64,000 nucleotides of DNA. It comes from Trifolium pratense (lineage: Eukaryota; Streptophyta; Magnoliopsida; Fabales; Fabaceae). The notes under the pieces were generated by a model. That model was given only the letters and a program-made list of their open reading frames with translations. It searched no databases and was not told the origin of the DNA. Both the position numbers and the translations under genes were made by a program. Shown here in pieces: positions 22,540 through 31,965 of the stretch. Positions within the stretch are counted from its first letter, which is position 1. Each line of letters starts with the position of its first letter. Location of the stretch: the NCBI RefSeq assembly GCF_020283565.1, contig NC_060060.1, forward strand, positions 45,062,015 through 45,126,014, written 5' to 3'.

Positions 22540-23265
22540 ACATTATCTTACCCTCATGAATTGAAACTAAGTAAACTACTAGCTGTCTTTGTTTATGTCT
22601 TACTATTCACACTATTGAATTTTTTTATTTATAAATATATTACTATACTAAACTAAGATCTTCGGTCCTATCATTGAATAACCATAGCACTTTCAAGCTA
22701 TATACCAAATTGACACACTATCTTATTGTCTGAATTTGATTAGGTAATAATTTGATAAGAGTTCCTTTTAGCAATTTCCAAGTGACAATCAATTTTCATT
22801 TTTTAGTTTTGAATTAGAGATTAAGACATTTTTATAATTATTACAAAATCAACTATCAATTTCATGATCTTCACGTTGACCAAAACTTGCAAAGTTACTA
22901 GTTTTGTGACTTCAACATTTCCTTATCATAGGGTAGAAAAGATTAAAAAAAAATATGCACCAATCCATGTTGGTATTGTACTAAGAAAGATCTTGATCAA
23001 CAATAGTATCTAGTTTGCCAAAAACAAGAAGAGGATCATAACAAACGTTGAATCAAATAGCAATTGAGATCACAAGATCACTAACTCATGGGGTACGGTT
23101 TGAACAATTTGATATATATTGAGTTTCCATTTGTTCAAGGACAACATTAAATGAATGATATGTGACAATCTATGTTTTAATGCTCAAGTGGTGGAAATTT
23201 GTCGTGAAGTTAGCAAGTACAAGGCAGTCTTACTTAAGCATGGAGGGTCGGTCCAACATACTCTT
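22540..23265. other. Intergenic, no gene recognised
   Basis: AT-rich with no recognisable feature. It runs into a Stowaway-like end near 23268. Confidence 0.5.
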
Positions 23266-23267
23266 CC

Positions 23268-23315
23268 GTTTATAAGCAAAAAGGCTTCTTTTAGGTTCAT
23301 CGTATATTTGATAAA

Positions 23316-23379
<64 letters not shown>

Positions 23380-23420
23380 TATAAAAGATGTATTTTTGCT
23401 TATAATGTATTACGGAGGAA
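23268..23420. mobile_element. Stowaway-like fragment expanded by (TA)n
   Basis: TTCCGTTTATAAGCAAAAA at about 23270 is mirrored by TTTTTGCTTATAATGTATTACGGAGGAAGG at 23390-23420. A (TA)27 tract at 23321-23374 fills the middle. The ends resemble the Stowaway family seen near 18030. Confidence 0.5.
23321..23374. repeat. (TA)n microsatellite
   Basis: An uninterrupted TA run of about 54 bp. Confidence 0.9.
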
Positions 23421-23462
23421 GGAAGCAATAAACAAATTTTGCTTATAAATGGTTAGGACTAT

Positions 23463-24628
23463 TGATGACATGTGTCATTACATGAAAATAAAGACTAATT
23501 GCAAGTGTTTTTAGAAGAATTTTGACCTATTTCATGGAGGAATAATGCTCTAGTTTGAGAATATTTGCAATGGAAGAAAGTAGTTGAAGCTTGGTAAAAA
23601 AGAAGCAAAAGTATTGTTTTCACGCCACAGGCGAAATTTTGGTGCCTGGGGCGAAATTTTCATCAGAAATCAAGCCAGTCTGTTGTTTTGTCGCCTGGGG
23701 CGGAACTTCTGCAGCCTGGGGCGGAAATGTTCGTGCCTGGGGCGAAAATCTCATTTATTGGCCTCACTTATAAAAGGAAGTGGTAGATCTGAGATTATGG
23801 ATCGAAAATTGACATTGGAAACATCATTTTGAAGAACATTTGGAGATCTAGGAACTTGGAGGCAAGGATTGAAGTGTGGAAACACATCAAGATTATCTTG
23901 TAATCATGCTTTCTTTCATTTCTTTGATTGTAATGTCTCTTTCTACTATGTGTAACTAAATTCTCATGATTGTTCCTTAGGGGATTCTGATTATTATTTC
24001 TCTTGAACCATGTGATTATCATATGTTATGATCAATGAATTACGAAGTTAGTTTCTTTAATTATTCCTCATGCTTAAAGCTTTATATGAATTAGCTATTT
24101 ATATGATGATTTCAATGATTTGTTTTACTATGACGATAGGAATGAATCATCGATCTAGGAATAATTGATCAATTAACTTTCACTTAAGACATTTCGGATT
24201 GTTAATTGAGATTAAAATATTAAAGTTTGTAATCCTCAATTGATCATAGATTACCTAAGACATTAGGAATCGATGATCAAGGGAGATGATTATGTTACCA
24301 AGACATTGGGCATAATTACTTGATATTTAATCTAATCGTGAAACTAAATTGAGTAATTTGTAATCATACATGAAATTACCAAGAGAAGTATAGTAATTAG
24401 ATGAACCAAAATGATCATTCACTTTTCTTCCATTGATTTTAACCCTAAGTCAATTTTAAAGTTTATGATCAACTTTGAACCAAACAAATCCCCCCCCCCC
24501 CCCCCTTTTTACATTCAAATTTATGTGTTTAAGTATGAATTCAATTTGTGTTTGAATTATAACAATCCCTGAGAATCGATAATTTTTACTACTTGCGATA
24601 ATTTTGTGCACTTGCAAAATATTCATCA
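23463..24628 (-). mobile_element. Solo LTR, probably Gypsy type
   Basis: Ends TGATGACATG and ATATTCATCA, flanked by a perfect 5-bp duplication ACTAT (23458-23462, 24629-24633). Length is 1166 bp. Reading on the minus strand, the first 65 bp (TGATGAATATTTTGCAAGTG...) match the LTR start at 63165. It has four CCTGGGGCG motifs (23640-23745) and a 16-bp C run (24490-24505). There is no internal region, so it is most simply explained by recombination between two LTRs. Confidence 0.85.
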
Positions 24629-24633
24629 ACTAT

Positions 24634-24956
24634 CATTACAAAGGGGAGTCGAAGGACATAATCATTTCTTATTGTTTGGTGATCTCTTTAAAGTGAAAGA
24701 TAAAGGACACATGCGCCATTTGATTTAGTTAGCTACCACTTGGAGTATGTGGAAACTTCGTAATAGTGTAATTTTCAAAGGCCACATACTGGATGCCTCG
24801 ATGTTATTAGAGGAAGTCAGGATTACATCTTGGGTTTGGATCCTATATATGTCTTGTATTCAAAGCTCTTCATCATGAGCTTTTCTTTGTAAGGTATTGA
24901 GTACCCCTTGTACTCCCTTATATTATATCTTTTGCTTATAAAAAAAAAATAAAAAA
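24634..24956 (+). pseudogene. LINE (L1-type) 3' end, decayed
   Basis: A frame reads HNHFLLFGDLFKVKDKGHMR, stop, LATTWSMWKLRNSVIFKGH, then LLEEVRITSWVW and a stop. This is the tail of plant L1 ORF2 downstream of the zf-RVT motif, with the usual W..W..RN..IF pattern and a TAG where Trp is expected. It is followed by an A-rich stretch at 24935-24957 that may be the poly(A) end. The 5' part is absent beyond the solo LTR. Confidence 0.6.
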
Positions 24957-25027
24957 TTTCAGGAGAGATATTTTTGAAGTCAACAACATTAATATTATAT
25001 ATAAGGTCTTGTATATATCATTATGGC

Positions 25028-25886
25028 TGTTGGATTATGCCTTTGAAAATGATGCAGAAAAATCAGTTTTGTTATGTTTTTTGCGCCAGGCATGGAGCAG
25101 GGGGCGCCAAGCTCAATGCTCCTTGTTCTACTGGCAGTTGCGCCAGCTTGGGCTGTGTTGCGCCCAGCTTAGGCTTGCAGTATATATATATATACTTTGT
25201 TTTATTCTTACAACCGCTGTGAGAGAGAAAGGTGTGGAATTTTAGGGTTCTTTCATCATCAATCAAGCTAGGGTTCAAAAGGGTTTCTTTTGGGTAGACT
25301 CTAGGGATTCGGAACTCATTTATTTCACCTTGTAAACGTACACTTATTGATTGAATCTCTTTGTCACGGGGAGAGATTCGGGAAAAGGGTAGAAATTAGG
25401 AAAAACTTTAATTCTTGCAACTCTTTGTGGTTGAATCTTTTGTAATCAAGATTTTCTATTGATAGTGGAACGGAGAGTGGCTCTATCCCTAGAGTAGGTT
25501 GTTATAACTGAACTGGGTAAACAATTTATTCGTGTCTTTTATCGCTTTTGGTAGTTCTAGTTTTGTCTTGAAAAATGAAGAAAGTAGTTTTCTGGTTGTT
25601 GTTGCTGGACATCACGCCAGGCTTGATGCCTCTGTGTCTGGCTCAATGTTTTGCAGGTTTGGGTGATGGTCTCTGGCCTCTGCGCCAGGCTTGGGACGAG
25701 ATTATATATATCCCCTGTTTTCTTTTGTTCAGCCGCTAGTTTGAGTAAGAAAGAGAAAAACTGATTTTTTTTCTAGGGTTCTTCAACATCTGCTTATTCT
25801 CATTCATTTTGATTTGATTGCTTCAATTCATTTGTCCCACACATCAAAGGGTTTATTGGTGTGGTTTTATCTTCGTATTCACAACA
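25028..25886 (+). repeat. 5' LTR of the gag-only element
   Basis: Starts TGTTGGATTATGCC and ends TTCACAACA. It carries about 220 bp (25570-25790) absent from the other LTR. That stretch looks like a diverged repeat of the LTR's own promoter area: a CGCCAGGCTTG motif, a TATATATA box, GCCGCTAGTTTGAG and AGGGTTCTTCAACATC, compared with matching words at 25140-25260. Confidence 0.8.
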
Positions 25887-25930
25887 ATTGGCGCCTACCG
25901 TGGGGCAAAGGGTTAAACGGATTAAGCACC

Positions 25931-26872
25931 ATGGGTTCAAAATGGGAAATTGAGAAGTTCACCGGGAATAACGACTTTGGGTTGTGGAAGGTGAAGGTGA
26001 GGGCAATATTGACACAACAGAAGTGTGCTGAAGCGTTGTTGGGAATAGCGAATATGCCGAATATTCTCTCGGCAGCGGAGAAGACCGAGATGAATGATAA
26101 GGCATTGAGTGTCATTATCTCGTGCCTCGCAGATAACATGTTGAGGGAAGTAGCTAAGGAAATGACTGTTGCGGCTATGTGGACCAAGCTTTATGCGTTG
26201 TACATGAGGAAGTTTTTGCCATATAAGCAGTGTTTGAAAGAACGGTTGTTTTTCTTTTGTATGGTGGAGAACAAGTCTGTGGTGGAGCAACTTGCGGAGT
26301 TTAACAAGATCATCAACGACTTGGCAATTATTGATGTGAATTTGGAAGACGAGGACAAGGCTTTTCATTTGTTGTGTGCTTTACCCAAGTCGCTTGAAAA
26401 TCTCAAGGATGCACTGCTTTATGGCAAAGAAGGCACTATCACCTTGGATGAAGTTCAATCGGCTTTGAGGACCAAGGAGTTGACAAAGTTGAGAGACTTG
26501 AGGGTTGGTGATGGTGCGGAAGGTTTGAATGTGGCGAGGGGTAGAAGCGAGAACGAAGGCAAAGGGAAAGGAAAGAAATATGGGTCTAAGTCTAGGCCAA
26601 AGAGTGATAGTGGTGGCAAGTTCAAATGCTTCAATTGTCAAGAACCGGGTCACTTCAAGAAGAATTATCCTCATATGAGGGGCAATTGTAGTTCGTCGCC
26701 TCAGATTGCCGTTGATGACGAGGAAGACTATGAGAGTGTGGAAGCACTCATAGTCACAAGTTGGGAACCATATAGGCTTTATCGGTCTAGAGAGGCGGTG
26801 GAAGAATACTCAACATCAGCCTTGAGAGGCGGTGGAATAATACTCAACATCAGCTTGGAGAGGCGATGCTAA
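25931..26872 (+). CDS. Copia-type Gag polyprotein, zinc knuckle altered
   Basis: A 313-codon frame from ATG 25931 (MGSKWEIEKFTGNNDFGLWK). Gag packages the retroelement RNA into virus-like particles in the cytoplasm. The N-terminal UBN2-type Gag region shows KFTGNNDFGLWKVKVRAIL and LPKSLENLKDALLYG. A basic linker GKGKGKKYGSKSRPKS precedes the knuckle, CFNCQEPGHFKKNYP, where the last Cys of the CX2CX4HX4C pattern is Tyr. After it the frame stays open for about 80 codons and then stops, with no protease, integrase or RT. Expression and function are not shown. The broken knuckle argues for reduced or lost RNA binding. Confidence 0.85.
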   Translation: MGSKWEIEKFTGNNDFGLWKVKVRAILTQQKCAEALLGIANMPNILSAAEKTEMNDKALSVIISCLADNMLREVAKEMTVAAMWTKLYALYMRKFLPYKQCLKERLFFFCMVENKSVVEQLAEFNKIINDLAIIDVNLEDEDKAFHLLCALPKSLENLKDALLYGKEGTITLDEVQSALRTKELTKLRDLRVGDGAEGLNVARGRSENEGKGKGKKYGSKSRPKSDSGGKFKCFNCQEPGHFKKNYPHMRGNCSSSPQIAVDDEEDYESVEALIVTSWEPYRLYRSREAVEEYSTSALRGGGIILNISLERRC

Positions 26873-27298
26873 GAATACTCGGTTTACAAGGTGGAAGACA
26901 TAGTGGATATACCGGTTTGGGGCTTTGGTGGAGGAATCTCGGTTTGAGGTGGAGGTACACCAAAGTGCTATGGCTATGGAGATCTTGTGTGAAAGCAACG
27001 TTGATCAAACTTGGTAATTTGTATGACTGCTGGAGGTAGTTGGATGCAAGGAGAGTTTGATGTTGCGGCTTGTGGAACCACCTAAAATTCCAAGGTTGTT
27101 TGGAGGCAAGCAAATCTTCAAGAGTACGGAAAGATACAATCCGGAGTTTGAAGAGGGTACGGTGTTAGCTTGTGGATTGTCCTAAAAATCCATGGGCAAT
27201 TGGAGGCAAGCATTTTCGGGAGTACGGAGAGGTAGACTTCGGGGGCCGAAGAGGGTATGGTGTAAACAAGTGGAGCAGGGTGTTGGTTGGTGGGAAGT
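26873..27298 (+). other. Non-coding internal region of the gag-only element
   Basis: G-rich sequence with repeated GGTGGA and GAGGC words and no pol-like frame. Two partial repeats, GGAGGCAAGCA with a following GAGTACGGA, occur at about 27102 and 27202. Confidence 0.6.
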
Positions 27299-27991
27299 TG
27301 TTGGATTATGCCTTTGAAAATGATGCAGAAAAATCAGTTTGGTTATTGGAGATTGTTGGATTATGCCTTTGAAAATGATGCAGAAAAATCAGTTTTGTTA
27401 TGTTCTTTGCACTAGGCTTGGAGCAGGTGGTGTCAGGCTCAATGCTCCTTGTTCTAATGGCAGTAGCGCCCAGCTTGGGATGTGCTGCGCCCAGCTTGGG
27501 CTCGTAGTATATATATACTCTGTTTTATTCTTGCAGCCGCTGTGAGAGAGGAAGGTGTGAAATTTTAAGGTTCTTTCATCATCAATCAAGCTAGGCTTCA
27601 AAAGGGTTTCTTTTGGGTACACTCTAGGGATTGGAAACTCATTTATTTCACCTTGTAAACACTTATTGATTGAATCTCTTGGTCACGGGGAGAGATTCGG
27701 GAAAAGGGTAGAATCAGGAAAAACTCTAATTTTTGCAACTCTTTGTGGTTGAATCTTTTGTAATCATGATTTTATATTGATGGTGGAACGGAGAGTGGCT
27801 CTCTCCCCCAGAGTAGGTTGTTATAACTGAAATGGGTAAACAATTTATTCGTGTCTTTTATCGCTTTTGGTAGTTCTAGTTTTTTGTTGATTTATTGCTT
27901 ATTCTCATTCATTTTGATTTGGTTGCTTCAATTCATTTGTCCCACACATCAAAGGTTTTATTGGTGTGGTTTTATCTTCGGATTCATAACA
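27299..27991 (+). repeat. 3' LTR of the gag-only element, with duplicated start
   Basis: Matches the 5' LTR from TGTTGGATTATG to TTCATAACA but lacks its 220-bp extra block. The first 42 bp are present twice (27299-27340 and 27354-27395), separated by 13 bp. The other LTR has them once. Confidence 0.8.
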
Positions 27992-27999
27992 ATGGTTAC

Positions 28000-29699
28000 A
28001 CAAAAATCAAGGACTTTGAAAAATAAATGTGATTTTTACTTGAGCTATCATTGAACTTCATCCTCCAAAATAAACACGTACATATTAGTTAGATTTTCTT
28101 AGAGATAGGAAAGTGGATTTGCGGGATTTTCTATAAGTTTCTGATTGTTTTCAAATATATTAAGATTTGTAGTTTTTTTTGTATTTGGTTGATCTCTACC
28201 GCGTAGTTATTGACGGTTTGATGGCAGTGAGCGAGCTTAGACTGATCTGTCCAGGTTCTCATTCTACCATTTGCCCCAACAACTTTTTGACTCAAGGAGC
28301 TATTTCTTGGATTCTGATGGGCCGATCACTTTTGATTCAAGATCGGGATGATGTCTTCTCTGGTGGTCTGGAAGCTGAAGAATGTCTCTCTAAGAATGAT
28401 ATTAGAAGTATATCTCTATTAGGTGGTGTCTGTTTTGGTAATTTCATTGGTATTCCGCTTATATACGACGTCTTTATTTTATATTTCCTCTTTTATCAAT
28501 CTATGTTCGTCTTGTGCAGAGACCTGATATTAATAATATATTTTCCTCTTTCAAGAAAGTCAAAAACATTATAGTGAATCATCACATTAAACTAAACACA
28601 ATTTTACAAGACACAAGTGAATTTACACACTACATCATCACACAAAAAACTTCAAACATTTGAGTTAATAGATCAACATGCATGTTGATCGATATATTTT
28701 GTTCAACATGCATGTTTCCCTCCACTTGACACATCAATAAAAGATGCTTTGCTGGAGGTCTGAATTGAAATTAAATGCAACTATATTATAAAGGGTGTCA
28801 TTATATTTTTCAAACCATCCAATATATAACTTCAACTTTTTCCAATAAAAATGAAAACAATGGTGAGTCTATAAGCCAGCTTCCATTAAAAGGTTGAACA
28901 TTATGATTTTGTATTGTAAAAAATGGTTAGAATTTGAAATTCAAGTCAAAATCACGGGTATTACAACAAATAAAGGAGCAATTGAAGTTCCAAAATTGGA
29001 TTGTCATTGCCTACTATATAAATGCCCTGAATTTGACTCAATCTTACTTTATGGTACCTTTTTAGTGAATATATGTGCTTGGTATCTTGACACAGTGTCC
29101 AAACTTTTGGTGGACATGATGTATTGTTTTATATTAAACAAGATATATAATAATTAAGATATATACAACAAAAATTAAAAACCATTAGTTTTAGCACAAA
29201 ATAAGATGCGGTACTTTTTTTCAGATAAGTAGAAGAATTTATTCAAAATTTATTTTTTATCAAAATGAAAGAAAAAAAAAAAGTGTTGCAAGTTGCATAT
29301 CAAGTTGCATGTTGATTTAATGGGTGAAACAGATTCTTATGAGGAGTCAGGTGTAAGACTTGTTTTTTGGGAGGGGGGCACAAAATTTTCATTATACATC
29401 TTTGCTAGCTTTTGTTGCTTTCATAATTATTTTTTTTTTGAAATGGTTGTTGCTTTCATAATTATTTGATAGAAATAATTAGGATGACACTGTTTTTGTT
29501 GGAAATCAACGTACAATCTAGGAATTTGGGAATCAAAGTTAAAAAGAGAATGAAGTTAAAAAGAATTTTTGGGAAAATAATATATATTCTCCTTGTAATT
29601 TAGGTTTAAGAATAGTTTTGGCACCCTTACAAAAAAAAATTATTTTTTGATCAAACTTTTAAATAATTTAAATTTAAAGTTGTTTGAATTTAGAAAACT
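28000..29699. other. Intergenic, one unrecognised open frame
   Basis: The frame at 28179-28574 (131 codons, MYLVDLYRVVIDGLM) shows no domain I know and has no clear promoter. A perfect 20-bp palindrome GATCAACATGCATGTTGATC sits at 28671-28690. The rest is AT-rich. Confidence 0.45.
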
Positions 29700-29850
29700 A
29701 AATTATAATATATATTTTTTCAAATAGTATAGTGACTAGAATTTCACCTTTTAAAACGAATAAGTGGGAATATCGGGATTCGAACCTCAGTCTCTATAAT
29801 AACATACAATATCCATGCTAACTACGAGATAAAACTGAACTATAAATTGT
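29700..29850 (+). repeat. SINE-like repeat, third family, copy 1
   Basis: GACTAGAATTTCACC, then GTGGGAATATCGGGATTCGAACC (B-box-like). The same words occur in reverse at 41650-41760. Confidence 0.5.
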
Positions 29851-30894
29851 TCGCATATTCAGATATCCGAAAAAATTAGTCTTTTTAGTTCAGTACTTAA
29901 CCTAAAACCAAATTATTTATAAATTTAGAGACTCAAATATATATATTAAGAAATTAGTCCAAGTACCTATTTATATATTACTGATTAATTAAGGGACTTC
30001 CAGAATAATTAAAACTTTAAAAAGATAAAAAGTTTTGACTATAATATACGATGGATTTTAGATGAAAATTTACATTTAGTTTTCTTAAAAAAAAATATTA
30101 ATTATTAATTTAATTTTTGTGGATCATGTAGTTCATGGGAGTTTACATGCTTCAAAATTCAAATACAGCTATGACTTAGCGTATTTTTGTGAAGAAAGAG
30201 GCACCGGTGAATTTTTTGACTGACCCACAAAAAAAGATATTGACAATTTGTCCAGCATGTTCTGGTGTATGGATGAGTATGTGGTAAACATGCTTGTATA
30301 GATTTGACTGGATGAGTATGTGGGTCGAACAACTCTCAAAATTGTTTTAAGCAAATGGTCAAACATGAGAAAGCGTTCTCTAACAATCAATATATAGGTT
30401 TTTATACCATTTGCATTCGATACTTTATACATTTTAAAACTACTGGTTCAAAAGGTCATGCATCTTTAATTGGGTATAAAAGTTTTTGGGACATGTAATT
30501 TTTAGGTTATCATACGTAAGAAATTTTCATCTCTATTTACATGTGACTAATCTCTACTTATGGACATGCAATCTATTTCAAATAATCCATGTGTTGCTTA
30601 TTTCCGCTACAATAGTTCTTTTTTCCAGTTGGGATCTGAGTGAAGATATTTATTAAGAGGGAAGTTGTGTAATCTATTAATTTCTCAATCCCTCTAGTCG
30701 AGTGGGTGTCGGCTGGTCTTTCGACCAGATGCCCTAAAAATCGTATGTGCAAGTCTCCCCGCATGTGGTTCACGCCATTCAAGGTGGCCCATCATTCATT
30801 CTGTCATACCGTTGACTCTATCTATTCATTGAATTTACTTGCCTTCATTTATTTTTTTTTTGGTATAAAGTTTTGGAATAAATCCTGTTTGTTT
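29851..30894. other. Intergenic, no gene recognised
   Basis: AT-rich. A short piece at 30570-30620 (GTGTTGCTTATTTCCGCTACAA) resembles the start of the 30895 repeat. Confidence 0.5.
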
Positions 30895-31332
30895 TTTTTG
30901 ACAAAATATAATCATGTGTTGCTTATTCCGCTACAATTTCAGAAAGTTCTTTTTTGAGTTTTTTCTAATAAGCTTATCCTATGTGTCAAAAAAAAAAAAA
31001 AAACTTATCCTAAAGAACAAATTTATACCCTTATATGAATTAAATTGACGTGTTTGGATGGTTGATCATTTAGGTTCGATTCCTCACAGCTTTTTTTCTG
31101 TACCATCATCAAACGCAAAATGAATTTGGATATACTATATATATTTTTCTCTCATTTCTTTTTGTAGTTATAAATTTTCACTTACTTCTTTTAATTTTTA
31201 ATTAAAATTTTATGAACAAATAATTAGCTATAAAGGTCAATTATTTTGAACACGAATATATCAATTATATTGAACAAGAATATATGCCAAATATGTGCAC
31301 GGTTATTATGACTTCGAATGTCAATTATTCTT
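30895..31332 (+). repeat. Dispersed repeat, copy B
   Basis: Same-orientation relative of 16827-17189, carrying an extra A-rich insert at about 30990-31010 and a short internal duplication near 31255-31280 (AACA(C/A)GAATATATCAATTAT or similar). Confidence 0.8.
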
Positions 31333-31749
31333 TTGATATTATAGAGCTGGTTTGTCTAATTGTCTTGCACCAAACAACAATATGGAACTGGCTTTATCCC
31401 TTTTTTTTCTTCCTTACAAAAGAATGGAATTCATTTTATCATAATTTTTTACTTGAAAAAAAAAAGCATTGACAAGGTTAAAAAATATACCATGATTATT
31501 TTGTATTGTACGATGTTCGGTGGATAAAATGTTATTTTGGTGTTTTAGACAACTTATGCAAAAGATAAAAAGGTGTCCCGTGATTCAGTGGAAGATAAGA
31601 ATTTCAGTTTTTTTTTTTCTGTCTCATGACCCTCGATCAGTTTGCCCAATATCAAAAATAATTTAAAATCAATAAGGAGGAATTGTTATATTATATGAGC
31701 TCGAAGTTTTCTTCCTAATGAAAAAGTAATACAGTACAATTAAAATTAG

Positions 31750-31965
31750 ATTTAATTGCAGTTTTAGCCCACAAGTTTCATAATTGTGCGATTTTGGCCC
31801 CCAAGTTTTAATTATGCGATTTTAACCCCTTAAATTTGACAATTGTGCGATCTTGGCCTCCCAAGTTTCAATTGTGCGATTATGGCCCCCCAAGTTTACC
31901 CTCTTTTGCATTTGCTAGCCCCTCGTTGACTTTTTGACTAAAATTGTTTATGTGGCATTTTTTTT
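31750..31965 (+). repeat. Single arm of a GCAGTTTT...GGCCCCC foldback family
   Basis: Resembles the left arm of the element at 46094: TTTAATTGCAGTTTTAGCCC, then repeated CAAGTTTCAATTGTGCGATT and TTTGCATTTGCTAGCCCC. No right arm was found, so it is truncated or rearranged. AT-rich sequence follows to about 32280. Confidence 0.55.

Larger units (their letters stand above)
25028..27991 (+). mobile_element. Gag-only LTR retrotransposon (TR-GAG type)
   Basis: Two LTRs (25028-25886 and 27299-27991) flank a single gag frame and no pol. Flanking 5-bp sequences are ATGGC and ATGGT (one mismatch), a plausible decayed target duplication. A primer-binding site (TTGGCGCCTACCGTGGGG) follows the first LTR at 25888. 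A purine-rich tract (GGTGGGAAG) precedes the second. Total length is about 2.96 kb. It would need enzymes from an autonomous relative to move. Confidence 0.85.

Noticed and set aside
25879..26674. Minus-strand frames opposite gag
   Set aside because: Antisense shadows of the gag frame.
28179..28574. A host gene of 131 codons
   Set aside because: No recognisable domain, no clear promoter, and no supporting exons; left as unassigned.
28671..28690. Perfect 20-bp palindrome as a regulatory site
   Set aside because: No gene is nearby and short palindromes occur by chance in AT-rich DNA; recorded only as an observation.
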